A stretch of DNA of 38,965 bases from Candidatus Latescibacterota bacterium (GTDB lineage Bacteria > Latescibacterota > UBA2968 > UBA8231). Below, piece after piece: positions 1 to 8,798 of the stretch; the first letter of the stretch is position 1; every line of letters starts with the position of its first letter. The stretch lies in NCBI GenBank assembly GCA_022820485.1, contig JAJEFJ010000030.1:1-38965 (forward strand). Reading direction: 5' to 3'. A program made the translations under genes and the position numbers. The notes below the pieces were generated by a model. That model saw only the letters and a program-made list of their open reading frames with translations. It ran no database searches and had not been told where the DNA came from.

Positions 1-635
1 GGTCGCCGACAACGCTTCGTCATCGGTGACGACCACTTCCACCGTGTAGGTCGGCTGCGTCTCAAAATCGGGGGGCTGCTGGAAGTAGAGAGATTGCCCC
101 GTGCCGGTCTCTCGCAACTCGAAGGCGCTGGCATCGGTACCCGTCAGCAACCACGTCAACGAGTCGCCATCGGGGTCCGTAGCGGTGTAGGTGCCGACGG
201 CATCCGTACTGTTTTCTTCTACTGTCACCGTGCGGGGGCCGTCCACTGTCGGCGGACGATTCGGCGACACGGGCGTGGCCTTGGTACGGGCGGTCCCGCT
301 GGTGCCCACCGCGTTGACCGCCCGTACCCGAAATCGGTAGGTCGTGCCGTTGGTCAGCCCAGCGATGGTGTAGCTCGTCGTCTGGGCATCACTGTCTGTT
401 ATCGTCGTCCAGTCAGGATCCAAGAAGCGTCGTCCTCATCGACTCGCTGGCGATACTCGTAGTGGGTGATCGGCGAGCCATTGTCGTTGGGGACCGTCCA
501 ACCAAGCGTCACCTGCCCATCGCCCGGCGTCGCCGACAAGCTCCCCGGCGGGTCGGGCGGCTCCTGCGAATGCACCGGAAAAGCAAAAAAGCCTAAAAAA
601 AAGAAAACGCCGACCCTACGAAGGACATGCTTCAT
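1..635 (-). pseudogene. Secreted fibronectin type III / cadherin-like protein, frameshifted, 5' part only
   Basis: The gene starts at 635 with a signal peptide (MKHVLRRVGVFFFLGFFAFPVHSQ) and runs into a fibronectin type III domain (PPGSLSATPGDGQVTLGW...GSPITHYEYRQR). In the starting frame it stops at 399. In the next frame the FN3 domain continues without a break from about 420 (DPDWTTITDSDAQTTSY, then GLTNGTTYRFRVRAVNAVG). It is followed by a cadherin-like repeat (RPPTVDGPRTVTVEENSTDA, TDPDGDSLTWLLTG, then TYTVEVVVTDDEALS) that stays open to the window edge. The shift lies at 420/421, where one G appears to be missing between the Trp and Asp codons of SWDPDW. Such proteins are usually large, repetitive and exported. 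Either a sequencing or assembly slip in a short G run or a true inactivating deletion would explain it. The 3' end lies outside the window. Confidence 0.75.
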
Positions 636-755
636 TTTGTACTATAACTCTTCTCTTTAGTGATTTTGCGTCTCAAACCGCGAATGAATTCAAGGCACAA
701 TAAACATGATTAAACATGAAATAGCAAAAGACAACTATTTGCGCAGCACTCGCGG

Positions 756-2756
756 CTAATTTTCAACTCCCTCGTCCAAATACCAAGTCTCCGGGTAATA
801 CGGCCACGTCCAGCGCGAATCCCAACCCCAATAGCCCTGAAGCGGCACATTGCGCAGCTTGTGGCTGACCACGACCGGATGTGGCCCCAAGCCAATGATG
901 CCGAGTGCCCACAAGTTCTCAGCTTGGCTGCGGAGGATCTTCTTGCCCATCGCAATGCGTTCGTCCTCGTCCGTGGTGCGGCGCAGTATCTCCCACCAGC
1001 CAATCAGCTCCTTGATCTGCGCCGGCGGCTCCCACCCGAGCGCACCGTCGGAAAAGTACCATCGCGTCCACTTGGACCACTGGCTTTGCTCCCAGCCGCC
1101 ATTGGTCGGCACGTACCAATAAGGCTCGATGGGGAAGAGGATGTCCGCATTGCGATCGGCGTGCCAGATGGTCATGTCCATCAAGCCCGCCCTGGCGCGA
1201 ATCCGCTGTAGCGTGCCGCTGATCTGCTTGAGATTGACGCTTATCCCCACCTCGCGCCAGTGGGCCGCGACCAAGTCCAAAGTAACCTGCTTGGGCGTCT
1301 CACCGATCATGTACTCCAAGGTGATTTGCAAAGGCTCGCCATCGAGCCGCTCGCGTCTTCCGTCTCCGTCGCGATCGACAAGCCCCATCTCGTCGAACAG
1401 GGCATTGGCCCGCGCCGGATCAAACTCCGCCCAAGCCGTGGCAAATTCTGGCTCAAAGTAGCGGCTCGCAGACACCACCGTGAGCTGGCGCGGCACCCCG
1501 TAGCCAAAGTAAACGATGTCGTTAATCTCCTCCCGATTGATGGCCAGCGACATCGCCCGGCGGAAGCGCACGTCTTGGAAAATCCGCCGCAGCCCTTCGT
1601 CGGGATGGTTCAAATTGAACTGCAACACCACATCCGAGCCGTACGGCCGCGGCCAGACGTACGTGGAATAGTCATTGTGCTGCTCAAAGCGCTTAAACAG
1701 CGGAATATCGGCCGTCATAAACTGCCGCCCGGCAAAGTCAACCTGTCCGGTCGAGGCTTTGGCCGCCATGATCTCGGGGCTATCGACCCGCTGCACCTCC
1801 AAGTAGTCAATATAGGGCAACTGGTTGCCTTCAGGATCCACCTTGAAATAGTAAGGATTGCGGCGCAGCAGGGCGCGCGTCGAAGTCCGGCTGACCAGTA
1901 CGTACGCCGTCAGCACGGGGCGGTTGAAGTGAATCAGATCAGTCGTGCTGTTGACCGCCCCGAAATAGGTGAGCCAGTCCTGCAAACCCAGCTCTTCGGC
2001 CTCGCGCTCCAACTGCGCGGGATCGGTGAAATCCGGGTGGTAGCGGCGCATAAAGTGCGCCGGCATCACCAAGCGCGAACTGTTGTGGGCGAGATGGTTG
2101 ACAAACAGCGGCATCGGCTGGGGAAAGTGATAACTGAAGCTGTGCGCGTCGTGCTTTTCGATCCGCGCGCCCTTGAATCGAGGCTCCACCACCGGCGTGA
2201 GTTCCTCGTTCATCAGCACGTGATCGAACCAGAACGCGTAGTCATCAGCCGTTACGGGATGGCCGTCGGACCACTTGTGGCCGGGGCGCAGCGTAATCCG
2301 CAAGGTCCGCGCGCCATTGCGGTATTCGGCCTTGGCCGCAAAATTCGGCAGATTCAACCGCATTTGCGGGCCCGGACGCAGCACCCCCTCGGGCACGTTG
2401 ATCAGGCTTTCACCTGCGAAGAACAGCCGGGCCGTGCCCCCGTAGCGGCCAATTTCGCCGAAGGGTTCGACCACCACCGGGTCGTCGGGCAGGCGCTCTC
2501 CTACCGGCGGCAATTCACCGGCCGCCACCAACTCATTGAGCGCGGGCGATTGGCGGAAGGTCTGCAATCCCACGGCTGAGGCCGTGGCCGGCGGCCGGAA
2601 CCAAGCCTCGGGCCACGCGCTCCGAGGGATGTCGCCCGCTGGCACCGCACGCTGGTCATCAGCGGCCGCAATCGAGCGCTCGGTTTCGACCGGAGCACAG
2701 CCCAACCACGCAGCCGCGCCTATACTCCACACCATCTTGTGATTCAGCACGGACAC
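756..2756 (-). CDS. ABC transporter solute-binding protein, family 5 (oligopeptide/nickel type), probable lipoprotein
   Basis: This is a 666-residue protein of the SBP_bac_5 (DppA/OppA) type, which captures peptides or other small solutes outside the inner membrane. The GTG start at 2756 is chosen because GAGAAGG lies just upstream and because it gives a compact signal peptide (VSVLNHKMVWSIGAAAWLGC) whose Cys fits a loose lipobox, W-L-G-C. A TTG at 2789 would extend it by 11 residues but would overlap the divergent gene's leader. Family-typical segments are TLRITLRPGHKWSDGHPVTADDYAFW in pieces near residue 150, FRRAMSLAINREEI near residue 400, and an acidic EF-hand-like stretch (DRDGDGRRERLDG) near 470. 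No permease or ATPase gene is adjacent. The start is 36 bp from the divergent DUF6785 gene. The ligand cannot be told from sequence. Confidence 0.85.
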   Translation of the reverse strand: MSVLNHKMVWSIGAAAWLGCAPVETERSIAAADDQRAVPAGDIPRSAWPEAWFRPPATASAVGLQTFRQSPALNELVAAGELPPVGERLPDDPVVVEPFGEIGRYGGTARLFFAGESLINVPEGVLRPGPQMRLNLPNFAAKAEYRNGARTLRITLRPGHKWSDGHPVTADDYAFWFDHVLMNEELTPVVEPRFKGARIEKHDAHSFSYHFPQPMPLFVNHLAHNSSRLVMPAHFMRRYHPDFTDPAQLEREAEELGLQDWLTYFGAVNSTTDLIHFNRPVLTAYVLVSRTSTRALLRRNPYYFKVDPEGNQLPYIDYLEVQRVDSPEIMAAKASTGQVDFAGRQFMTADIPLFKRFEQHNDYSTYVWPRPYGSDVVLQFNLNHPDEGLRRIFQDVRFRRAMSLAINREEINDIVYFGYGVPRQLTVVSASRYFEPEFATAWAEFDPARANALFDEMGLVDRDGDGRRERLDGEPLQITLEYMIGETPKQVTLDLVAAHWREVGISVNLKQISGTLQRIRARAGLMDMTIWHADRNADILFPIEPYWYVPTNGGWEQSQWSKWTRWYFSDGALGWEPPAQIKELIGWWEILRRTTDEDERIAMGKKILRSQAENLWALGIIGLGPHPVVVSHKLRNVPLQGYWGWDSRWTWPYYPETWYLDEGVEN

Positions 2757-2792
2757 AACACCCTTCTCGTTTTTTTCATATTTTATCAATCC

Positions 2793-4733
2793 ATGTCTTC
2801 ATTGCCACCCCAACCACCCGCTTTCTCCCTGCGCGCCGTCCTTACGGGTTTGCTCCTCGTGGGGGCGATCAGCGTGCTGAGTCCTTGGGGTATCCTCATC
2901 GTCAAGGGATCGCAAATCACCAGCAATGCCATCCCTCTCATCGCCGTCCTTTTCCTCTTTCTGCTGACGGCTGCGGCCCTGCCCTTGCTCAAGATGCTGG
3001 GCCGCGCGTGGGCCTTTTCCCGCGCCGAACTCATCGCCGTGTACGCCATGATGCTGGTCGGCGCGGTCGTGGTTACCACCGGCTTCACCGGCAGCTTCCT
3101 GTCGGTCATCACCGGAGCTGCGTACTACGCCACGCCGGAGAATGCCTGGCAAGAGCTTTTCGTCGAGTACATCCATCCTTGGCTAGCGCCCAGCAATACC
3201 GAGGCCGTGCGCCTGTTCTACGAGGGACTGCCCCAAGGCAGCGCCATACCGTGGGCCGCTTGGAGCCGTCCGCTCGCCGCCTGGCTCTGCTTTCTCTTCA
3301 CCTTCTACTGGGTCCTCTTTTGCCTCGGCGTGTTGCTGCGAGGCCAGTGGGTCGCCAACGAGCGGCTCGTCTTCCCCCTCACTCGCCTGCCGCTTACCAT
3401 GCTCGAAGACGCGGACTCCGAGTCCCTTTTCGGCCGCTTGTTTAAAAACCGCCTGCTGTGGCTGGGCTTTGCCGTGCCGCTGCTGATCCACTCGTGGAAC
3501 TCGCTCAACTACTACCACGACGCCTTCCAGCCCATCGCCCTCAATGGCAGCCTGTCCCTGCTCCAAGGCAGCGTTGGCCTGCCCTGGCGGATCAACCTGC
3601 CGATCTTGGGCCTAGCCTACCTGATGGCGCTCAGCGTCTCCTTCAGCATCTGGTTTTTCTTTTTGTTTTACACCCTAGAAAAAGTCGTCTTTGCTCGCAT
3701 CGGCCTCGTCATCGGCGGGGGCGATATCTGGACCTCGGGCGGTGGCTCGGTCCCCGTCTCCCATCAGCAGGCCGGTGGCCTCTTGGTGCTGACCCTCTTC
3801 GTGATGTGGACCGCCCGCGCCCATCTGCGCCGCCTGTGGAGCCAAGCGTTAAAAGGCGAGCCAGCCCCCGGCGAACTCATGGCCCCGCGCACGGCCTTTG
3901 GCGGCCTAGCCGTCGGCGTGGCGTTCATGGTCGCTTGGCTGACCCTCACCGGCCTCTCCCTGTACGCGGCCGTGCTGCTGGTGGTAGGGGCGCTCATCGT
4001 CTTCATCGGCCTGTCGCGCATCGTCTGCGAGGCTGGCATCCCCGGCTGCCAGACGCCGATGGCCCCGCAGGCATTTATCACCCGAGGCATTGGCCCCGAG
4101 ACCCTCGGCCTTGGCAACATGACTGGCTTGGGCCTGAGCACAGTGTGGATGGGCGAGACCGCGGCCAACATGATGAACGCCGTCATGCACAGCCTCAAGC
4201 TCACCTCCGGCGACTCGCCCGCGCCGCGCTGGCTACCTTGGGCCTTGTTCGCCGCCATCGCTGTGGGACTACTCGGCTCGATCTGGTTTACCATGACCCT
4301 AGCCTATACCTATGGCGGCATCAACCTGCACGGCTGGTACTTTAGCGGCGCGCCGCGCTGGCCCTTTACCTATATGGCGTCAGTGTACAACGCGCCCGAG
4401 CCGTCGTTTGCCCCGCGCCTCGCCTTTACCGCCAGCGGCAGCTTTGTCATGGCAGCCCTGCTCTTTTTGCGCCATCGCTTCGCGTGGTGGCCCCTGCACC
4501 CTTTGGGTTTTCCCATCGCCTCCACCTTCACCATCGTTTACTATGGCTGGCTGTCCATCTTTTTGGCCTGGCTACTCAAGGCGACCATCCTGCGCTACGG
4601 CGGGGTGCGCACCTATCGCACCCTGATGCCGTTTTTCTTGGGCCTAATCCTCGGCGACTTCACCACGGCCTGCCTGTGGCTCTTCATCGACGGGGCCTAC
4701 GGCGTCGAGGGCAACATGATCTTCAATTTCTGA
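2793..4733 (+). CDS. DUF6785-type polytopic membrane protein (copy 1)
   Basis: This 646-residue protein has about 14 hydrophobic segments, beginning with AVLTGLLLVGAISVLSPWG near residue 15. It matches the DUF6785/DUF6784 membrane-protein type common in Latescibacterota, Planctomycetota and Armatimonadota, which faintly resembles oligopeptide transporters. Its role is unproven. Landmark motifs are YYATPENAWQELF, IPWAAWSRPLAAW, LRGQWVANERLVFPLTRLP, WWPLHPLGFPIAS and a C-terminal LILGDFTTACLWLFIDG. Start ATG 2793 (MSSLPPQPPAFS) is preferred over an upstream in-frame ATG at 2739 that would lie inside the divergent binding-protein gene. A paralogue with the same motifs lies at 11392-13356 inside the methylamine gene block. 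The divergent neighbour is a solute-binding protein and the next gene is rhaM, so a sugar or small-solute transport role is a reasonable inference only. Confidence 0.8.
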   Translation: MSSLPPQPPAFSLRAVLTGLLLVGAISVLSPWGILIVKGSQITSNAIPLIAVLFLFLLTAAALPLLKMLGRAWAFSRAELIAVYAMMLVGAVVVTTGFTGSFLSVITGAAYYATPENAWQELFVEYIHPWLAPSNTEAVRLFYEGLPQGSAIPWAAWSRPLAAWLCFLFTFYWVLFCLGVLLRGQWVANERLVFPLTRLPLTMLEDADSESLFGRLFKNRLLWLGFAVPLLIHSWNSLNYYHDAFQPIALNGSLSLLQGSVGLPWRINLPILGLAYLMALSVSFSIWFFFLFYTLEKVVFARIGLVIGGGDIWTSGGGSVPVSHQQAGGLLVLTLFVMWTARAHLRRLWSQALKGEPAPGELMAPRTAFGGLAVGVAFMVAWLTLTGLSLYAAVLLVVGALIVFIGLSRIVCEAGIPGCQTPMAPQAFITRGIGPETLGLGNMTGLGLSTVWMGETAANMMNAVMHSLKLTSGDSPAPRWLPWALFAAIAVGLLGSIWFTMTLAYTYGGINLHGWYFSGAPRWPFTYMASVYNAPEPSFAPRLAFTASGSFVMAALLFLRHRFAWWPLHPLGFPIASTFTIVYYGWLSIFLAWLLKATILRYGGVRTYRTLMPFFLGLILGDFTTACLWLFIDGAYGVEGNMIFNF

Positions 4734-4817
4734 TTTGGCCCCGTAATATACGTGTAATTTGACTCAGCAAGCGAAATGCCAGACACTTGGCACAGAATTT
4801 AAGCCAAAGGAGACCCC

Positions 4818-5132
4818 ATGATCCGCAAAGCCTTTGTCATGCAAGTCAATCCCGACCAACACGCCGAGTACGAAAAGCGCCACAACCCCATCTGGCCCGA
4901 GCTGGAGCAAACCCTCAAAGACCACGGCGTCCACAACTACTCCATCTTCCTCGACGCCGACACCCACCAGCTTTTTGCCTACGTGGAAATTGAAGACGAG
5001 GAGCGCTGGAATAGCATCGCCGAGACGCCGGACTGCCGCCGGTGGTGGACCTACATGAAGGACATCATGGCCTCCAACCCGGACGACAGCCCTATTGCCA
5101 AGGACCTACGCGAGGTCTTCCACATCGACTAG
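4818..5132 (+). CDS. rhaM: L-rhamnose mutarotase
   Basis: This 104-residue protein is exactly the family length and matches E. coli RhaM nearly end to end: [18 protein letters not shown], then [37 protein letters not shown] and the C-terminal LREVFHID. RhaM interconverts the alpha and beta anomers of L-rhamnose in the cytoplasm, feeding rhamnose isomerase. The catalytic His of the RHNPIWPEL segment, the YSIFLD tyrosine and the tandem Trp pair (RRWW) are present. A strong ribosome binding site (AAAGGAGA, 4806-4813) sits 4 nt before the ATG. It follows the DUF6785 gene after 84 bp and is the only rhamnose-pathway gene in the window, so the isomerase, kinase and aldolase must be elsewhere, or the enzyme acts on another deoxy or uronic sugar. 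Confidence 0.95.
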   Translation: MIRKAFVMQVNPDQHAEYEKRHNPIWPELEQTLKDHGVHNYSIFLDADTHQLFAYVEIEDEERWNSIAETPDCRRWWTYMKDIMASNPDDSPIAKDLREVFHID

Positions 5133-5161
5133 GTAGGGGGCGGTTTCAAACCGCCCCCCAC
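5133..5161. repeat. Palindromic repeat, copy 1
   Basis: GTAGGGGGCGGTTT, a single central C, then AAACCGCCCCCCAC. It is a 29 bp near-perfect palindrome directly after the rhaM stop codon and 24 bp before trkA. The last arm has C where the other copies have T (CCAC against CTAC). Three other copies of the family lie at 19562, 25207 and 29247. The RNA would form a very stable hairpin and could terminate or separate the rhaM and trkA transcripts, although no U tract follows. Confidence 0.9.
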
Positions 5162-5185
5162 AACGCGTAATTTATCTAAAAAATC

Positions 5186-6529
5186 ATGCACATTTTGGTC
5201 ATAGGTGCCGGAGCCATCGGCTTCCAGTTGAGCAAGCAACTGAGCCAAGACGGGCACGACATTACCCAGATCGACACCGATCCCAGCCGCGTCAAGCGCG
5301 TCAGCGAACAGCTCGACATCATCGTCGCCGAGGGCAATGGCACCAGTTTGCAGGACTTGCGCGGGCTCGGCATCGAGAAGGTGGATCTCGTCGCCGCCAT
5401 GACCACCAACGACGAGGTCAACCTGCTCGCCTGTAGAATGGCCAAGAAGCTGGGCGTCCAATCGGCCATCGCCCGCATCCGCAATCCCGAATTCACCGCG
5501 CCTGATTTTATTTTCAGTCCTCAAGAGCTCGGCGTCGATCAGTTCATCCACCCCGAGAAAGAAACCGCCGACGCCATCGTCCGCCTCATCCGCCAGTCCA
5601 GCGCCACCGACCTAGTCGAGTTCGCCGAGGGCAAGCTCGTCTTGCTCGGCCTGCGCCTCGACCACCAGTCCTCCCTGCTCCACGCTCCTCTGACCGAATT
5701 GGGGCGGCAGTTTACCGACATTCCCATGCGCATCGTCGCCATCCAGCGCAAGCAGCAAACCTTAATCCCCCGCGGCAACACCACGCTGCTGCCAGAAGAC
5801 CGGATCTTCGTCATCAGCGATCCCGATTTCATTCCCTCCGTGGTCAACCTGACCGGTCTCGCCGACCACCGCATCAAGGATATTGCGATCCTCGGCGGTG
5901 GCCTCATCGGCCAATTCGTCGCCCAAGAGCTTTCCTCAGAGATGCGCGTCAGGCTCATCGAAAGTCGTACCGACCGCTCCCGACAAATCGCCGACCAACT
6001 CGCCAACGTACTAGTCATCCAAGGCGACGGCACGGACTACGACCTGTTAGCCGTCGAGGGCTTGGCCGACATGGACGCCTTTGTCGCCGTTACCGGCAAC
6101 GACGAGGTCAACATCATCTCGACGCTCGTGGCCAAGCACCTCGAAGTGCCGCGTGCCATCGCCTTGGTCAACAACGTCGATTACATGCCCATCACTCCGG
6201 CTATCGGCCTCGATTCGGTGTTGAGCAAACAGCTCCTGACCGTCAACGCCGTCCAGCGCTACGTGCGGCACCAGCGCATCGCCTCCATCGCCAGCCTGCC
6301 CGGCCTCGACGTAGAAGCAGTCGAGTACATCGCCCACGACCGCAGCAAAATCACCCAAAAACCCCTAGTCTCCATCCGCCTACCCAAGGATTCGATTATT
6401 GGAGCCGTCGTCCACGGCGATCACGTGATCATCCCGCGCGGAGATACGCGCATCCACCCCGGCGACAAAGCCGTGGTCTTCGCCCGGCACTACGTCCATG
6501 AGGAAGTGAGAAAGATCTTCGGGGGATGA
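5186..6529 (+). CDS. trkA: Trk potassium uptake system NAD-binding regulatory subunit TrkA
   Basis: This 447-residue cytoplasmic protein gates the TrkH potassium channel in response to nucleotides. It has the canonical duplicated architecture. The first Rossmann RCK_N domain begins at residue 1 (ILVIGAGAIGFQLSKQL, GxGxxG) and ends with NDEVNLLACRMAKKLG. An RCK_C domain spans about 140-225. A second Rossmann domain begins near 233 (DIAILGGGLIGQFVAQEL), with its acidic nucleotide-binding residue in RLIESR. A second RCK_C covers about 365-447 (KPLVSIRLPKDSIIGAVV, then GDTRIHPGDKAVVFA). Length and domain order match the TrkA family. It is followed after 8 bp by trkH on the same strand, a two-gene operon. 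The start is the first ATG of the frame and gives the glycine motif at the usual position. Confidence 0.96.
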   Translation: MHILVIGAGAIGFQLSKQLSQDGHDITQIDTDPSRVKRVSEQLDIIVAEGNGTSLQDLRGLGIEKVDLVAAMTTNDEVNLLACRMAKKLGVQSAIARIRNPEFTAPDFIFSPQELGVDQFIHPEKETADAIVRLIRQSSATDLVEFAEGKLVLLGLRLDHQSSLLHAPLTELGRQFTDIPMRIVAIQRKQQTLIPRGNTTLLPEDRIFVISDPDFIPSVVNLTGLADHRIKDIAILGGGLIGQFVAQELSSEMRVRLIESRTDRSRQIADQLANVLVIQGDGTDYDLLAVEGLADMDAFVAVTGNDEVNIISTLVAKHLEVPRAIALVNNVDYMPITPAIGLDSVLSKQLLTVNAVQRYVRHQRIASIASLPGLDVEAVEYIAHDRSKITQKPLVSIRLPKDSIIGAVVHGDHVIIPRGDTRIHPGDKAVVFARHYVHEEVRKIFGG

Positions 6530-6537
6530 ACTAACGT

Positions 6538-7986
6538 ATGCACCCCGCGGGGACATTTCGGGTGCTGGGCGTCCTGCTGACGCTCTTTAGCGTCACCATG
6601 TTAGTGCCCGCTGGCGTATCCCTCCTCTACCGCGATGGCGCAGCAACCGCCTTTCTGTTGGCCTTTGCCATTACGCTCGGCACTGGGCTGGCGTGCTGGC
6701 TACCCTTGCGCAAGCAGCGCACCGAGTTGCGGATCCGGGACGGCTTTTTGATAACGGTCTTGTTCTGGGCCGTCTTGGGCTTGTACGGCTCCTTTCCGCT
6801 GATGCTGTCCGACCAGCCTGAACTGAGCATTACCGACGCCGTATTCGAATCCCTCTCCGGCCTGACCACGACCGGTGCCACGGTCATCCAAGGCCTAGAC
6901 GACCTGCCCCGCTCCATCTTGTTGTACCGCCAGCAGCTCCAATGGTTGGGCGGTATGGGCATCATCGTCCTCGCCATTGCCGTGTTGCCCATGCTCGGCA
7001 TTGGCGGTATGCAGCTTTTTCGCGCTGAGATCACCGGCCCCATTAAGGATTCAAAGCTGACGCCGAGGATCACCCAGACCGCCAAGGCCCTTTGGTTTAT
7101 CTACTTGAGTTTGACTGTGGCCTGTGCCCTCGCCTACTGGCTGGCCGGCATGGAACCTTTTGATGCCATCGCCCACAGCTTTTCAACGGTTGCCATCGGC
7201 GGCTTTTCAACCCACGACGCCAGCATCGGCTTTTTTAACAGCCCAGCCATCGAGCTAGTCGCCGTCTTTTTTATTGTGCTGTCAGGCATCAACTTCACGC
7301 TGCACTTTTACGCCTTTCGCCAGCGATCCCTGCATCCGTATCGCATCGACCCAGAATGCCGCACGTACCTAGTCATTTTGCTAATCACCGCCCTAATCGC
7401 TTGGCTGATCCTCTTTACCCACAACGAGCACGACACCGTCGCGTCCCTGCGCTACGGCCTCTTCGCCACCGTGTCCATTGTCACCACCACCGGGTTCAGC
7501 ATTGCCGACCATTCGGTCTGGCCCAGCGTGCTGCCGTTTTTGTTGTTCCTCGGCTCGTTTGTCGGCGGCTGCGCCGGCTCGACGGCCGGGGGCATTAAAG
7601 TGATGCGCCTGTTGCTCATTCTAAAGCAGGGTAGCCGAGAGATCACGCGCCTGATCCACCCCAACGCCGTCCTCCCCATTAAGGTGGGGCTGCGGGCTGT
7701 TCCCGATCGGGTCATGGAAGCGGTGTGGGGTTTTTTCTCGGTGTACGTGCTGACGTTCACGCTCATGTTCCTCGCCGTGCTCGCCACCGACTTGGATCTG
7801 ACTACGTCCTTTTCAGCGGTGGCCGCCTGCATCAACAACTTAGGACCGGGCCTAGGGGAAGTCGTCCACCACTATGGCGACATCAACTCGGTCGCCAAGT
7901 GGATCCTGTGCTTTGCTATGCTGATTGGGAGACTGGAAGTTTTTACGCTCTTGGTGCTGTTCAGTCCGGCGTTTTGGCGCAAGTAA
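6538..7986 (+). CDS. trkH: Trk potassium uptake channel subunit TrkH
   Basis: This 482-residue inner-membrane protein forms the K+ translocating pore of the Trk system. Four pore-loop/selectivity segments are visible: SGLTTTGATVIQGLDD near residue 117, STVAIGGFSTHDASIG near 215, TVSIVTTTGFSIADHS near 312 and AAVAACINNLGPGLGEV near 427. They are separated by pairs of hydrophobic helices, the standard TrkH/Ktr plan. The conserved GGMGIIVLAIAVLPMLG and GGCAGSTAGGIKVMRL segments are also present. It starts 8 bp after trkA. Its last 26 bp overlap the convergent end of mgdD (7961). It needs TrkA as partner. Confidence 0.95.
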   Translation: MHPAGTFRVLGVLLTLFSVTMLVPAGVSLLYRDGAATAFLLAFAITLGTGLACWLPLRKQRTELRIRDGFLITVLFWAVLGLYGSFPLMLSDQPELSITDAVFESLSGLTTTGATVIQGLDDLPRSILLYRQQLQWLGGMGIIVLAIAVLPMLGIGGMQLFRAEITGPIKDSKLTPRITQTAKALWFIYLSLTVACALAYWLAGMEPFDAIAHSFSTVAIGGFSTHDASIGFFNSPAIELVAVFFIVLSGINFTLHFYAFRQRSLHPYRIDPECRTYLVILLITALIAWLILFTHNEHDTVASLRYGLFATVSIVTTTGFSIADHSVWPSVLPFLLFLGSFVGGCAGSTAGGIKVMRLLLILKQGSREITRLIHPNAVLPIKVGLRAVPDRVMEAVWGFFSVYVLTFTLMFLAVLATDLDLTTSFSAVAACINNLGPGLGEVVHHYGDINSVAKWILCFAMLIGRLEVFTLLVLFSPAFWRK

Positions 7987-8521
7987 TATCCGCAACAATG
8001 GCGGCGAGCGCTTCCCACAGATAGGCCGCCAAGCTGTAATCGACCCACAAGCGGTACTCCCCGCCGCACGGCAACACCCCACAAGCCGCCCCAGCCACCT
8101 GCGTGTACACCATCCGCTCTGCTGGTTCACGAGCCAAATCCACCGCGCAAGCCTGCGCCAAAATGCCCTCGGCATCATCCCCTTGCACCACCAAGGTCAC
8201 CGACTGCTGCTCCACCTGATAGACCCCACCCTCCACAGCTTCCAACGCCGCGTTCAGACGCGCCCACAACTCGTATTCGGGCTGGCACTCCAAGATCAGT
8301 TCACCAGCTCCCACCCGCGCCAAAACCCCATCCGCGCCCACGGGCCGCGTGTCGTAGATCCGCTCCGGCAGGTCAAGCGTGTGCTGCTCGGCCCACTCAA
8401 CCAGGCGCGGACCTTTGGCCCCGAGCTTGACCATATCAACCGGGTGGTGCAAAGCGGCCTGCACCAGAGCGGGTGCGTCAGCGACAAGATGGGCGATGGG
8501 GCTTTTGCGCGTCGTGTTCAT
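7961..8521 (-). CDS. mgdD: Sarcosine oxidase gamma-type subunit, probable N-methylglutamate dehydrogenase subunit D
   Basis: This 186-residue protein resembles the gamma subunit (SoxG) of heterotetrameric sarcosine oxidase: IAHLVADAPALVQAAL and PVDMVKLGAKGPRLVEW near the N-terminus, VGADGVLARVGAGELIL in the middle, and a C-terminal CGGEYRLWVDYSLAAYLWEAL. With the beta, delta and alpha homologues further up the same strand it would complete the N-methylglutamate dehydrogenase tetramer, in which gamma helps hold the alpha folate domain. The ATG at 8521 is taken because it gives a family-like start (MNTTRKSPIAHL). No clear Shine-Dalgarno precedes it and the toxin gene stops only 4 bp upstream, so it may be translated by coupling. 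It is cut off from mgdC by about 4.9 kb, an unusual position. The weak conservation of gamma subunits limits certainty. Confidence 0.75.
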   Translation of the reverse strand: MNTTRKSPIAHLVADAPALVQAALHHPVDMVKLGAKGPRLVEWAEQHTLDLPERIYDTRPVGADGVLARVGAGELILECQPEYELWARLNAALEAVEGGVYQVEQQSVTLVVQGDDAEGILAQACAVDLAREPAERMVYTQVAGAACGVLPCGGEYRLWVDYSLAAYLWEALAAIVADITCAKTPD

Positions 8522-8525
8522 AGTC

Positions 8526-8795
8526 TTATAGCCGATTGAGCAAGTGGTCGTACTCGGCATGAGGGCCAATCCAGAACCAGTAGATCGCATCGTCTTCCCG
8601 CAAGCCTAACGCACGCCAACTGATCCCAATTCGCACTGCATAGATCGGGTCGGTCGTCAGCACCTGCTTAAATTGCAGACTTGGATGATTGTGGTTCTGC
8701 TTCCAAAGACGATAGTTCTTGCGCGCTTTCTCTTTGACGCTATCGGGCAATCGACCAAAACAGGCCAGAAAATCGTCGGTCAGATACGAATCCAT
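8526..8795 (-). CDS. RelE/ParE-superfamily toxin-like protein
   Basis: This 89-residue protein has the compact fold signature of RelE-type toxins: an N-terminal helical pair (FLACFGRLPDSVKEKARKNYR), then strand segments LQFKQVLTTDPIYAVRIG, WRALGLREDDAIYWFWIG and a C-terminal HAEYDHLLNRL. Members of this superfamily act as mRNA interferases or gyrase poisons. The YAVRIGISWRALG and WFWIGPHAEYD pattern is that of small toxins annotated beside short antitoxins. The start is 3 bp after the stop of the antitoxin-like gene, so the two are almost certainly co-translated. It ends 4 bp before mgdD. Which subgroup and target it has cannot be told. Confidence 0.7.
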   Translation of the reverse strand: MDSYLTDDFLACFGRLPDSVKEKARKNYRLWKQNHNHPSLQFKQVLTTDPIYAVRIGISWRALGLREDDAIYWFWIGPHAEYDHLLNRL

Positions 8796-8798
8796 CGC

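Noticed and set aside
1260..2579. Long plus-strand open frame (439 codons) opposite the solute-binding protein
   Set aside because: Antisense to a clear SBP_bac_5 gene; the translation is rich in His, Arg and Gln without domain pattern, typical of G+C-driven shadow frames.
3458..4345. Second plus-strand open frame inside the first DUF6785 gene
   Set aside because: Arg/Pro/His-rich translation in a shifted frame of a conserved membrane protein gene.
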